Made by a program: the position numbers and the translations under genes | Source: Fibrobacter intestinalis | GTDB lineage: Bacteria; Fibrobacterota; Fibrobacteria; Fibrobacterales; Fibrobacteraceae | Assembly (NCBI RefSeq): GCF_900167415.1 | Contig: NZ_FUWU01000007.1 | Coordinates: forward strand, 21,744-85,743 | Length of the DNA: 64,000 nucleotides | Direction of reading: 5' to 3' | Shown here: positions 39,579-47,901 of the stretch, in pieces | How the letters are laid out: the number at the start of each line of letters is the position of its first letter | Numbering within the stretch: the stretch's first letter is position 1 | The notes under the pieces: generated by a model | Seen by the model: only the letters and a program-made list of their open reading frames with translations | Database searches by the model: none | Told to the model about the DNA's origin: nothing

Positions 39579-41054
39579 ATGGCCCGGGATATTCTGAACG
39601 AAATCATCGAAAAAAGAAAAGCGGATATCGCCCGCTTGGGAATCTGCTTCGGATTTGAACGCCCCTCTCGAAAACGTCCACTGCACCCCTTTATCGAAAA
39701 AGCGGGAACCATTTTGGAAGTCAAGCGTTCCTCCCCATCCAAGGGAAATATCGCCATGGGACTCGATCCTGCGGAAACCGCCCGAATTTACGCCCAAGCG
39801 GGAACCAGCGCCATTTCCGTTTTAACCGAAAGCCACTATTTTAACGGTTCCCTCGCCGACATTTTAAAAGTCGCAGAAGCCGCACCCGATTGCGCCATTT
39901 TGCGCAAAGATTTTCTGCTTTATCCCGAAGAAGTCGATGTCGCTTACGATTTTGGCGCGGACGCCGTCCTTCTCATCGCCCGGATTCTTTCGGACGAAAC
40001 CCTTTTGCAAATGGCTACACGCACCGCCGCCTTGGGCATGACACCCTTTGTGGAAGTCCGCACGGAAGACGACCTGCGCAAACTGAAAAAAATCCGCGCC
40101 ACAGTCGATTGCGTGGCCGGCGTCAATTCCCGAGACCTAAAAAACTTTCATATCGACTCCCTGATCCCCGCCGAATTTATCGACGAACTCGGTGAACGCG
40201 CCGTTTTTGAAAGCGGCATCCAGACAGCAAAAGATGCGGCCTTCGCCCGTCGCCTCGGATTTGCCGGAGTCCTCATCGGTGAAGCCGCCGCCAAAAACCA
40301 ACCCGCCGCACAAAAGCTCGTCGAAGGCTTCCTGCACGCCAAACCCGACGGCTTTGGAAAATTCTGGAAGCGTATCGCCCAAATGCGAAAATCCCTGCGC
40401 ACAAGGAATCCCGGCCAGCCAATCGTCAAAATCTGCGGAATAACGAACGCGGACGACGCCCTTCTTGCCGCAGAACTCGGCGCCAATCTGCTGGGCTTTG
40501 TATTCAGCGCACAAAGCCCCCGAAAAACAAATGCCACGGAAGCGCAAGATGTCATCGCCCAAGTGAAAAAGCAATTCGGAAAAGATGCCCCCCTTTGCGT
40601 GGGAGTCGTCACCGAACACGAAAGCCCCGAAGCAAACGAAGCGCTGGGGTTAGCGAATGGCGGCATTCTGGACGCCATCCAATTCCACGGATGCGAAATA
40701 CCCGCAGAACTGGAATCCGCCGATTTCGGATATTACAAAGCGGTGCGCTTGAAATCCAGCGACGAAGCGCAAGAACTCGCGAATCATTTTCAGCACGGCA
40801 TCCCCCGCGCACTGGTGGACGCTTACAGCCCCGAAGCCCTTGGCGGCACAGGCAAACGCATTGACGGAGAAACGCTGCAAACGCTTTCTTCCCAAACGGC
40901 GCTATGGATGGCCGGAGGCATTTCTGCGGACAACATCCAAGAAATCGTAAAAAGTTTTCACCCCGAACTGGTCGATCTTTCCAGTGCCCTGGAAAGTTTC
41001 CCCGGGAAAAAATCCGCCGAAAAAATGCGCGCGTTCTGCAGAGCCGTGCGTTGA
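39579..41054 (+). CDS. trpCF: Bifunctional TrpC-TrpF: indole-3-glycerol-phosphate synthase / phosphoribosylanthranilate isomerase
   Basis: One 491-residue chain holds two TIM barrels for consecutive steps of tryptophan synthesis. TrpC, about 1-255: GTILEVKRSSPSKGNIA, LRKDFLLYPEEV, GADAVLLIARIL, VAGVNSRDLKNF, FESGIQTA and VLIGEAA. TrpF, about 265-491: VKICGITNADDAL, GANLLGFVFS, CVGVVTE, AIQFHGCE, ALVDAYSPEALGGTGK and WMAGGISADNI. The fused order matches that of E. coli TrpC. No other trp gene is near, so the pathway genes are split. No Shine-Dalgarno beyond AGGAAA is seen. Confidence 0.96.
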   Translation: MARDILNEIIEKRKADIARLGICFGFERPSRKRPLHPFIEKAGTILEVKRSSPSKGNIAMGLDPAETARIYAQAGTSAISVLTESHYFNGSLADILKVAEAAPDCAILRKDFLLYPEEVDVAYDFGADAVLLIARILSDETLLQMATRTAALGMTPFVEVRTEDDLRKLKKIRATVDCVAGVNSRDLKNFHIDSLIPAEFIDELGERAVFESGIQTAKDAAFARRLGFAGVLIGEAAAKNQPAAQKLVEGFLHAKPDGFGKFWKRIAQMRKSLRTRNPGQPIVKICGITNADDALLAAELGANLLGFVFSAQSPRKTNATEAQDVIAQVKKQFGKDAPLCVGVVTEHESPEANEALGLANGGILDAIQFHGCEIPAELESADFGYYKAVRLKSSDEAQELANHFQHGIPRALVDAYSPEALGGTGKRIDGETLQTLSSQTALWMAGGISADNIQEIVKSFHPELVDLSSALESFPGKKSAEKMRAFCRAVR

Positions 41055-41056
41055 AA

Positions 41057-41332
41057 ATGCCTTTTGGAATCTTCACCAATAAAAATGGCAACACGCTGAT
41101 GCGTGAATTCGAAGGAGTTCTTAGCAACAATCCTTCGATAAAGAACTTAGATGCCATGGTAGGATTCCTCCGAGCATCAGGCTATTTTTCTTTGCGTCCA
41201 TATAAGCGCAGTTTCGGAATATGGAACGAGGGCGAACATTCTGTTTCAATTTCAAATTACACATTCACACCAGGAAGCTACCTTGTTCTTCGTCGCGGGA
41301 ATGAGATTCTGTCCTGGAAAATCTTCAGATAG
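41057..41332 (+). CDS. Hypothetical small protein
   Basis: A 91-residue protein beginning 3 bases after the trpCF stop: MPFGIFTNKNGNTLMREFEG and later YSFTPGSYLVLRR-like text (actual: YTFTPGSYLVLRRGNEILSW). It is predicted soluble, with a mixed alpha/beta pattern. No family is recognised. The start is chosen because the ATG at 41057 is the first after the trp stop; the frame is open further upstream inside trpCF. No clear ribosome site, so it may be read by coupling to trpCF. Confidence 0.5.
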   Translation: MPFGIFTNKNGNTLMREFEGVLSNNPSIKNLDAMVGFLRASGYFSLRPYKRSFGIWNEGEHSVSISNYTFTPGSYLVLRRGNEILSWKIFR

Positions 41333-41341
41333 GAGTTCGTT

Positions 41342-42040
41342 ATGAATTCGACAACAGTATCTAGGTTTCTCCTAGAAAATAAAACAATCATTGCCATGGC
41401 TATGATTTGCTCATTCGTTATTATTCTAAATGCCTGCACAACCGATGCGGATGAGGGCATTGATGCAGCCTCCGTCTGCCCTTCAGAAGGAACGAACATC
41501 TATGGCATGCCAAATCGAGGAACATTCGTGGATGAACGTGATGGTCAGGAATATCAATATACGACCATCGGTGACCAGGTTTGGATGGCGCAAAGCTTAA
41601 GTTATGAAGCCGCAGGAAGTTTTTGCTATGATAGTTTACCTGAAAATTGTGAAAAATATGGAAGATTGTATGGTGGTGAGTATATAAAGCAGTTATGCCC
41701 AACCGGATGGAGGATGCCAATGGTAAGCGACTATAAAGAACTAATGGTTGATGTTGATAATAAGAGAGATGTTCTTTACGCAGGATATTGGGAAAATATA
41801 AAAGATACAGTAAATCTCAATGAATGTGGGATGGCTTTAAGAGCAGGCGGATTTGCTTATTTGAATGAATTTCGCGAAAAAAATCAAACAGTATCCTTTT
41901 GGACAGGAGAAATTGACAGTAATTATGATAACAACGATTATTTTTTCACATTTTATGTTGAATATGGCGGATATATGCATGCGTCAAACTCACATTGGAT
42001 AGAAACAATGAAGTATTATATTCGTTGTATAAAGGAATAG
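41342..42040 (+). CDS. FISUMP-domain lipoprotein
   Basis: A 232-residue lipoprotein with signal TIIAMAMICSFVIILNAC (lipobox LNAC). The mature part is a Fibrobacter succinogenes major paralogous domain: FVDERDGQEYQYTTIGDQVW then MAQSLSY, CEKYGRLYGG, LCPTGWRMPMVSDYKELM, VSFWTGEID and a C-terminal YYIRCIKE. The domain is related to the C-type lectin/SUMF1 fold and expanded in Fibrobacter; its function is unknown. AGGAG stands before the ATG. It is followed immediately by a PFOR fragment, marking the beginning of the accessory region. Confidence 0.85.
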   Translation: MNSTTVSRFLLENKTIIAMAMICSFVIILNACTTDADEGIDAASVCPSEGTNIYGMPNRGTFVDERDGQEYQYTTIGDQVWMAQSLSYEAAGSFCYDSLPENCEKYGRLYGGEYIKQLCPTGWRMPMVSDYKELMVDVDNKRDVLYAGYWENIKDTVNLNECGMALRAGGFAYLNEFREKNQTVSFWTGEIDSNYDNNDYFFTFYVEYGGYMHASNSHWIETMKYYIRCIKE

Positions 42041-42050
42041 ACTTGCCTAA

Positions 42051-42313
42051 TCGTGGATTCCGGTTACTGGACTCTGTTGCGCTACAATCCGGCTCTCGCC
42101 GCCGAAGGCAAGGCTCCCCTTGTTCTCGACTCCAAGAAGCCGACGATCCCGGTTGCAGAATACATCTACACCGAAAACCGCTACAAGCAGCTCACCCGTA
42201 ACAACCCGGAAGTTGCCAAGAAGTTGGCCGACGACCTCCAGAAGGAAGTGGACGCTCGCTACGCATTCTATGACGCCATGTCCAAGGATACGGAAGGGTT
42301 GATCAGCCTGTAA
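42051..42313 (+). pseudogene. PFOR (nifJ) C-terminal fragment
   Basis: The last 86 codons of a pyruvate:ferredoxin oxidoreductase with its stop, but no start or upstream domains. The encoded peptide DSGYWTLLRYNPALAAEGKA and on to the end KDTEGLISL is identical to that at 48425-48685, yet the DNA differs at about 23 positions, all silent. The homology starts abruptly at 42051, ten bases after the FISUMP stop. It is a remnant joined by recombination, not a gene. Confidence 0.85.
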
Positions 42314-42328
42314 TCGGTTAACGCGTCA

Positions 42329-42395
42329 TCCTGAATCCCGACAGGGGTGAAGGATCCAGTCCTGGATTCTTCCACCTTCGGTGTCAGAATGACGA
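42329..42395. repeat. Palindromic GTCATCCTGAATCC...AGAATGAC repeat
   Basis: GTCATCCTGAATCC on the left and GTGTCAGAATGAC on the right bracket an inner GGATCCAGTCCTGGATTC palindrome. It resembles the dispersed palindromic intergenic repeats found in many genomes. Confidence 0.6.
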
Positions 42396-42402
42396 AAGTG
42401 AA

Positions 42403-42437
42403 AACGCCCCGTCACGATGAGTGGTGGGGTGTTTTTG
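42403..42437 (+). terminator. Terminator after the PFOR fragment
   Basis: AACGCCCC and GGGGTGTT arms around GTCACGATGAGTGGT, followed by TTTTT. Probably the original PFOR terminator of this allele. Confidence 0.75.
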
Positions 42438-42451
42438 TATAAAATGAAAAT

Positions 42452-43051
42452 CCCCAGCTATGCTGGGGTGTTCAAGTAAAGCCTTCTGGCAATCATGAAA
42501 AAAGAAATCCTTTGACTAAATTGATGGTGCGGTCTGCCAACTGCATCACAATAAAACCAAAGGATTAATATGAATAATAGAAATACAACTGCACATACAA
42601 CGTGGAATTGCAAATATCACATTGTGTTTGCCCCAAAATTCAGAAGGAAGGTTTTCTACGGGGAACGCAGACTTGAGATAGGAAAGATTCTGAGAAGATT
42701 GTGCGAATGGAAGGATATTGAGATTATTGAAGCCGAAGTCTGCGTTGATCATGTACACATGTTGCTTTCGATTCCCCCGAAATACTCGCCATCATCAATC
42801 GTCGGATACCTGAAGGGCAAAAGCAGTTTGATGATCAATGAGAAATATCCTGAATTACAGAAAAAATATCGAAGCCGAGTGTTTTGGTGCCGAGGGTATT
42901 ACGTTGACACGACAGGGAAAAATACGCAGAAAATCAAGGCGTACATTGAAAATCAATTGAAAGAAGACGAGTACGGAGAACAGTTAGGCCTATTCGGAAA
43001 GAAATAACCCGTTTACGGGTAGCCGGGTAAGGACCATCGCAGGTGGCAGAC
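42452..43051 (+). mobile_element. IS200-type insertion sequence (approximate ends)
   Basis: The element holds a single Y1 transposase gene. A CCCCAGCTATGCTGGGG hairpin lies at 42452-42468 on the left and an ACCCGTTTACGGGT hairpin at 43007-43020 on the right, as expected for subterminal hairpins bound by IS200/IS605 transposases. No inverted terminal repeat or target duplication is seen, also as expected. The right limit is set where sequence shared with the tail of the ATPase gene begins (43052). No TnpB/IscB/IsrB partner is present. Confidence 0.75.
42570..43007 (+). CDS. tnpA: IS200-type Y1 transposase TnpA
   Basis: A 145-residue HUH-superfamily transposase that moves single-stranded DNA. 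It has the family pattern TTWNCKYHIVFAPKFRRKVF, the metal-binding HVH at 61-63 in CVDHVHMLLSIPP, SSIVGYLKGKSS, and the nucleophile tyrosine in CRGYYVDTTGKN (110 or 111). All key residues are present, so it is probably active. AAAGGATT precedes the ATG. Confidence 0.95.
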   Translation: MNNRNTTAHTTWNCKYHIVFAPKFRRKVFYGERRLEIGKILRRLCEWKDIEIIEAEVCVDHVHMLLSIPPKYSPSSIVGYLKGKSSLMINEKYPELQKKYRSRVFWCRGYYVDTTGKNTQKIKAYIENQLKEDEYGEQLGLFGKK

Positions 43052-43086
43052 CCCTACATGACCATTTGTCTGTAATTTCCAATATT
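43052..43086 (+). repeat. 35-bp copy of the 3' end of the downstream ATPase gene
   Basis: This stretch is identical to 47293-47327 and includes the last codons (PYMTICL), the stop and the following TTTCCAATATT. It abuts the right end of the IS200 element, so it is the stump of another ATPase gene copy or a recombination scar. Confidence 0.85.
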
Positions 43087-43156
43087 TTTGCTACTTTGGG
43101 TAAAAATAAAAGCCAGCCCGGTGTTTGCGTACTAGGCCCGGTTCGGCTCTGCAATG

Positions 43157-43178
43157 CAGAAATGCGAGCATTTCTGCG
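43157..43178. other. Perfect 10-bp-stem hairpin
   Basis: GCAGAAATGC and GCATTTCTGC separated by GA, 17 bases beyond the stop of the minus-strand FISUMP gene. No T-run follows on either strand, so it is a hairpin of unknown use, possibly stabilising the mRNA 3' end. Confidence 0.5.
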
Positions 43179-43194
43179 CTACAGAGTCTCACTG

Positions 43195-44853
43195 CTAGTC
43201 CTTGAGGCAACGGACAGACGATGCAAAGTACATGTCTTGGGGCGGCAGGAAAGCGTGATCGATGCTTTGGCCCAACGTCATGACGAAGGCGTCGTCGCTA
43301 TAAAAATCGTCGACATTAGATTCTATGACTCTTGTGGCACTCCAGAAGGTCGCCATGTAGCCCAACTGTTGGAAGGGGCCGCCTTGGAGGCCGATGCCCG
43401 CTGGGAGAGCGGAAAAGCCGTAGGCATCGGTACCGTTGCCATTATCGTTCCAGCCACTAGTGGATTTAAGATACTTTCCGGCGTCGATGTAATAGAAGTT
43501 TCTCTCATCCCAGGTTGCACCGGTACCCCTTGACAAAATCCTAAAATCCTCTTCAGTTGGCAAGTGCCAGCCTTCGGGACAAACACCACGAACAGGGTAT
43601 GTAGGTAAGCAGAATTTTCCGTTACCACAGCCTTTCCCGTTGGTACTCCAAGTTCCAGCACTGTCCATAGCCGCAGACCACAAGTAAAGACGACCGTATT
43701 TTGAACAGTTGGTGGGGTCATCGTCGTAGCAGAAACTAGAAGAATCGAAAGTACTTGTTTTTCCCTTATAAGCATAATTCAGATTCTCTGCCATCCAGGT
43801 CTGGGTGCCGATGGTGACGGTTTTGTAAACTTGATTATCACGGGAATCTTTTAGAGTTCCTTCGCCTCCGCTCAGGATGACGCTGGAAGAAGATATAGAA
43901 ACACTGCTACTGGAGATTGCTTCATTCTTACTGCTAGAAGATGACTGTACCGAAGTGCTGGATGTGTTACTGCTGCTAGATTTTGAATCAGAGCTGAGAA
44001 TAACGCTGGAAGAAGATGTGACCTTGCTAGATGACGACACAGGGTTATAATCTTCCCAGTCGTTTTCCTGTTTTGGGGAACTGCTGGATTTCACCTCTTC
44101 CTTTTCGATGATGGTGTAAATGTCAAAACGGTACCATTTACTTTCACTACAAATTAACGTCATGTGTTCTTCCACCACAAATGCCTGTTCATTATTACGC
44201 TTTTCGGTGCAGTTTGGCAGTTCATCGGAGTTTGCCGCCACCGTGCCCAAATACCGCCAGGCACTTTCGATGCACAAATATACCGAATTTTCTTTGCTCA
44301 CGTATGTGGAATCCCCTTCCCTTTTGGCAGTACAATTGTCCAGAGCATCCTTGGTGGAAACCGTATCCATATACGAAACAATTTTTCCCCAAACACCATC
44401 ATCACATTTATAAAGAGCGTGTTCCTCTGTAATATAAGCGGTATTCCCTTCACGCTTTTCCACGCAAGCCAGCAGAGCGTCAGATGTAGCCAAAGTGTCT
44501 GTCAGGGTGTAATATTTTATCCACTCCCCATCATCGCACCTATAAACCGCACTTTCCTTTTCCACCTTCACGGTATCGCCGTCGATTTTTGCAGTGCAGT
44601 TGGAAAGGTCGTCCAAGGTGCTTACGGTAGGCAGGGGTGCCGACATAAAAATCCATCTTCCCTCTTCGCACTTGTACGTAGAACTGTCCTCGGTCACAAG
44701 GGCGGTGGTGCCTTCCCTATTTTCCGTGCAGTTGGGCAGATTCTCCATGGTCTCGACCCTCATGTCTGCTGCATCTACGCCTGTTCCGCTGGAATCGCCA
44801 CCGCAGCCAACAAGACCTAGTACAGCCAGTGTACCCGCCAAAAAACACGTCAA
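43195..44853 (-). CDS. FISUMP-domain lipoprotein with N-terminal repeats (signal peptide apparently frameshifted)
   Basis: A large surface lipoprotein. After the lipobox (LAVLGLVGC) come five repeats of about 45 residues with the pattern NCTxKxxGxTxxV...YxCxxGxW, a 60-residue Ser-rich linker, and a FISUMP domain: SRDNQVYKTVTIGTQTWMAE, CSKYGRLYLWSAAM, VCPEGWHLPTEEDF and FWSATR. The frame can start only at the TTG at 44853, which lacks the basic n-region. An ATG at 44863 (MKKFDVF) overlaps the upstream stop as TAATG but is one base out of frame, across an A6/T6 run at 44840-44845. A single T deletion restores a normal signal peptide. Confidence 0.8.
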   Translation of the reverse strand: MTCFLAGTLAVLGLVGCGGDSSGTGVDAADMRVETMENLPNCTENREGTTALVTEDSSTYKCEEGRWIFMSAPLPTVSTLDDLSNCTAKIDGDTVKVEKESAVYRCDDGEWIKYYTLTDTLATSDALLACVEKREGNTAYITEEHALYKCDDGVWGKIVSYMDTVSTKDALDNCTAKREGDSTYVSKENSVYLCIESAWRYLGTVAANSDELPNCTEKRNNEQAFVVEEHMTLICSESKWYRFDIYTIIEKEEVKSSSSPKQENDWEDYNPVSSSSKVTSSSSVILSSDSKSSSSNTSSTSVQSSSSSKNEAISSSSVSISSSSVILSGGEGTLKDSRDNQVYKTVTIGTQTWMAENLNYAYKGKTSTFDSSSFCYDDDPTNCSKYGRLYLWSAAMDSAGTWSTNGKGCGNGKFCLPTYPVRGVCPEGWHLPTEEDFRILSRGTGATWDERNFYYIDAGKYLKSTSGWNDNGNGTDAYGFSALPAGIGLQGGPFQQLGYMATFWSATRVIESNVDDFYSDDAFVMTLGQSIDHAFLPPQDMYFASSVRCLKD

Positions 44854-44862
44854 ATTTCTTCA

Positions 44863-45669
44863 TTATTTACCCCTTGAAAACTTGAATTTCGACACCTCAT
44901 CGTAAAGATGGGACTTTTCAACTCTTATACCAAGCCTTTCCTGAAGCATCTCCCTCACAAAATCATTTGAAACAAAGGCTTCCACACTGGGATTTGGGCA
45001 AACCTTCAGGGTTTTCACCAATTTGCCTTTTAAAGGAATATTCAGACGACCGCCTTCAATGGGCAATTTTTCGCCATACATAAAGATGCGGAGTTCGTAT
45101 TCGTATTTGAAGGCACGCCTTTTGAGGCATGCAAGTTCAATGAAACTTTCTTCATCGATTGTTTTGTAAACCTTCTGAATTTTACTATTGTTTTTTATTT
45201 CTTCACTCGTGTAATCGTATTTACAAGGGCTTACATAGACCTTCGCATTGTTTTTTTGGGCGAAATCGCTCAACGACTTAATCAACACGTCGAAGTCAAA
45301 AGTCAACTGAACAAGGTCGTGGCGGTTTTCCATGTCAAACTGGCGCCAAAAAGCGGATTCGTTTTCTCCATGTTCTGTTGTCACGCAAAATGCGGCCACT
45401 TGGTTTTTCTTGAATCCAGACTGTTCGTAATCCCCGCAAACAAATCTTTTTTCAAAGGGGTCCTCCCAGGTGGCTGGATCCGCAAAAGAAATTTTCTTGG
45501 ATTCAATCAGATTTTTGGCCCACTTGTAGCGCATATAACGATACACGGTTAAGGATGTTGAACGTTTAAAACAATCAAGTTTAAAATCGCCCAGAATCTT
45601 TACATAATCGGAATTATACTTTTCAGCCAATTCCCTTGAGCTAACGGATTCGTTTTCGTTTTTCGACAT
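44863..45669 (-). CDS. DUF2971 domain protein
   Basis: A 268-residue soluble protein with the DUF2971 pattern: SLTVYRYMRYKWAKNLIESK, KISFADPATWEDPFEKRFVC, AAFCVTTEHGENESAFWRQF and a late RRAFKYEYELRIFMYGEKL. DUF2971 proteins are of unknown function and common in accessory regions. Its stop overlaps an ATG of the FISUMP gene (TAATG at 44865-44861), suggesting that the two were made as a pair. It runs away from the ATPase gene with a 288-base AT-rich gap between. Confidence 0.8.
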   Translation of the reverse strand: MSKNENESVSSRELAEKYNSDYVKILGDFKLDCFKRSTSLTVYRYMRYKWAKNLIESKKISFADPATWEDPFEKRFVCGDYEQSGFKKNQVAAFCVTTEHGENESAFWRQFDMENRHDLVQLTFDFDVLIKSLSDFAQKNNAKVYVSPCKYDYTSEEIKNNSKIQKVYKTIDEESFIELACLKRRAFKYEYELRIFMYGEKLPIEGGRLNIPLKGKLVKTLKVCPNPSVEAFVSNDFVREMLQERLGIRVEKSHLYDEVSKFKFSRGK

Positions 45670-45839
45670 TGTGCAATCTATTTATTTAAGTATTTAAGCC
45701 CTCCAAATGTAAACAAAAAAAAAACAATGTCAAGTGTTTTGTGAAATTTCGGCCATTTTTAAAGAAAATTTTACAATTCGATTCGTAAAATCAGCAAAAA
45801 AGAAACCATTTTATCCAGTAATGGCCAAAATGGAGAACA

Positions 45840-45941
45840 TTGCGCTTTTGGAAATATTTTCACATTTATTAGATTGCGCTTTTAGCAATATTTTGACACA
45901 CAACACCTTGCGTTTTTAACAATATTTATTTATATTCTCAT
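45840..45941 (+). promoter_or_regulatory. Three 34-bp iterons ahead of the AAA ATPase gene
   Basis: Repeats start at 45840, 45874 and 45908, exactly 34 bases apart. Each begins TTGCG, then five T/C-rich bases, then AATATTT. The middle one holds a perfect inverted repeat ATTGC-N7-GCAAT at 45873-45889, and the other two are half-degenerate. The spacing is about three helical turns, so proteins would bind on one face. The array ends just before the ribosome site of the ATPase gene. The rest of the gap 45670-45839 is AT-rich with no gene. Confidence 0.7.
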
Positions 45942-45957
45942 CAGCGGAGGCATACAA

Positions 45958-47316
45958 ATGATTAAATTTAAACGCAAAATCTACCAGAAGCTGTTGCAAT
46001 GGAAAGCCGAATCCCAGGGCAGCGAAGCCCTCCTCATCGAAGGGGCCCGACGAATTGGCAAGAGCACCATCGTAGAAACATTCGCCCAGCACGAATACAA
46101 GTCGTATATCCTTATCGACTTCAACGACTGCGAGGCTTCCGTCAAGAAAGTGTTCGAAAAGATGAGCGACCTCAACAGTTTCTTTACCACGCTCTCTTAC
46201 ACCTACGGTATCACGCTCCATCCCCGTGACTCCGTAATCATTTTCGACGAGGTTCAAAAATTCCCAAAGGCCCGACAAAGCATCAAGAAACTTGTCAAGG
46301 ACGGGCGCTTCGACTACATCGAGACAGGTTCACTCATTTCCATCAACGAAAACGTCAAGGACATCACCATTCCATCGGAAGAAACATCTATCCAAATGTA
46401 TCCGATGGATTTCGAGGAGTTCTGTGAGGCACTCGGAAAGCCCTCCATCTGCGACTACATCCGGGAATGTTTCGGCAAAGGAGAAGCCCTTGAGCGCAGT
46501 CTGCACAACGACGCCATGCAACTATTCAAGCAATACATGCTTATCGGTGGGATGCCCCAGTCCATCGTCGAATTTCTGGAACACACGTTCAGCTTTGAAT
46601 ACAGCGACAAGCGCAAACGCAGCATTATCGCCCTCTACAAGAAGGATATCCAAAAAATCAAGGGTGCATACAAGTCAAAGGTCCTTTCCACATTCCTGCA
46701 AATTCCCGCATTCCTCTCCAAGCACGAGAAACGCGTAAGTCTCTCCAGAATTGAATCCGGCATCAACACAGAAAACACCTACGAGAATACCTTCATGTGG
46801 CTTTCGAACTCCATGATTACCAACAATTGCCTCAAATGTTCCGACCCCAATGTGGGCTTGGGGCTGAACGGCGACGATTCTGCCATCAAATGCTACATGG
46901 GCGACACGGGGATTCTGTTCTCGCATGCCTTCAGTGAAAATGCGATTGCAAGAGATTCGCTGTACAAGCAAATCATGAACGACAAGCTTTCAATAAACAA
47001 GGGTATGCTCTATGAAAACGCCATTGCGCAAATGCTTACCGCAAACGGGCACCGGCTTTACTTTTACACCCGATACAACAAAGAACTGCACCGAAACGAT
47101 ATGGAAATTGACTTTTTGCTGAGCGATTCCGCAAGCGGAAAAGTCATCCCCATCGAGGTAAAATCGTCAAAGAATTATACCACATCGTCTTTAACCGATT
47201 TCAAAAAAATCTACAAGAAGCGTATCGGAAAATCGTATATCATCCATCCCAAGAACTACTCCATAAAAGAAAACGGAACTATCTGCATTCCGCCCTACAT
47301 GACCATTTGTCTGTAA
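45958..47316 (+). CDS. AAA ATPase of the ATPase_2/DUF4143 type
   Basis: A 452-residue ATPase with Walker A GARRIGKST (29-37), LIDFND, Walker B VIIFDEVQ (93-100), sensor-like YIETGSLIS, and a middle winged-helix and C-terminal DUF4143 region that includes a PD-(D/E)XK-like pattern EIDFLLSDSA...VIPIEVKSSK. The family is widespread and poorly understood; suggested roles include regulation, genome defence and toxin-antitoxin-like behaviour. GGAGG precedes the ATG. Its last 35 bases are also found at 43052-43086 beside the IS200 element. Confidence 0.9.
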   Translation: MIKFKRKIYQKLLQWKAESQGSEALLIEGARRIGKSTIVETFAQHEYKSYILIDFNDCEASVKKVFEKMSDLNSFFTTLSYTYGITLHPRDSVIIFDEVQKFPKARQSIKKLVKDGRFDYIETGSLISINENVKDITIPSEETSIQMYPMDFEEFCEALGKPSICDYIRECFGKGEALERSLHNDAMQLFKQYMLIGGMPQSIVEFLEHTFSFEYSDKRKRSIIALYKKDIQKIKGAYKSKVLSTFLQIPAFLSKHEKRVSLSRIESGINTENTYENTFMWLSNSMITNNCLKCSDPNVGLGLNGDDSAIKCYMGDTGILFSHAFSENAIARDSLYKQIMNDKLSINKGMLYENAIAQMLTANGHRLYFYTRYNKELHRNDMEIDFLLSDSASGKVIPIEVKSSKNYTTSSLTDFKKIYKKRIGKSYIIHPKNYSIKENGTICIPPYMTICL

Positions 47317-47341
47317 TTTCCAATATTGATTGAAGTCGGGA

Positions 47342-47360
47342 AATATACAGGCAATCTGTA
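47342..47360. other. Small palindrome after the ATPase gene
   Basis: TATACAG and CTGTATA enclose GCAAT, 26 bases after the stop. No T-run follows, so it is not a clear terminator; it may be an operator or a recombination site. Confidence 0.4.
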
Positions 47361-47418
47361 TATTATGACCACTATTTACTGGCGCTAGGCATCTCGTTGC
47401 TAGAATTGCGTTAGGATA

Positions 47419-47545
47419 GTGACCCCTTGGGGCCGAGACCATGGTCTCGGATTTAGGTGGCGGGCAACGAGCGAAGCGAAGGTGGCCGCCCCTAAAATAT
47501 AGCCCGACCCGGCGAGGGCAACCGAGCTGGGGAACGCCCAAATAG
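47419..47545 (+). repeat. Family B structured repeat, copy B1
   Basis: A 127-bp element of three hairpins. The first is a perfect CCGAGACCATGGTCTCGG palindrome. The second has outer TTTAGG/CCTAAA and inner GGCGG/CCGCC. The third has CCCGGC/GCTGGG. Conserved single-stranded parts shared with copy B2 (62913-63042) are GTGACCCCTTGGGG at the start, ATATAGCCCGACCC in the middle and GGGGAACGCCCAAATAG at the end. It ends three bases before a PFOR fragment. Confidence 0.8.
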
Positions 47546-47812
47546 GGTATGGTCGTTGCCAACGCTACGGGTTGCTCCTCCATTTACGGCGGTAACCAGC
47601 CGACTACTCCGTGGGCAAAGAACAAGGAAGGCCGCAGTCCGGCTTGGGCGAACTCCCTCTTCGAAGACAACGCCGAATTCGGTCTCGGTATGCGCCTCGC
47701 TATCACGAAGCATGCCAAGCAGGCTCTCAGCCTCCTCGAAGCCGTGAACGTTCCTGCCGAACTCAAGGAAAAGCTCACGACCCAGGACCAGTCCGACGAA
47801 GCCGGCCTAAAT

Positions 47813-47901
47813 GACCGCACAAGTCAAATGCAAAAAAAAACTCCGATAGACTTGTGCTCTCGCTTACGACGACAACTTGATAGTTGTCGCCTCCGGCTCA
47901 C
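47813..47901 (-). repeat. Family A palindromic repeat, copy E1
   Basis: 89 bp. Read on the minus strand it starts GTGAGCCGGAGGCGAC, has the stem GCGACAACT/AGTTGTCGT with loop ATCA, then GCACAAGTC/GACTTGTGC as a second stem, and ends GCGGTC. It keeps the PFOR frame open on both sides, adding a peptide with DLCSRLRRQLDSCRL. Confidence 0.85.

Noticed and set aside
47419..47545. Group I or group II intron at the family B repeat
   Set aside because: It is far too short, and I find no group II domain V or 5' GUGYG and no group I core pairing segments.
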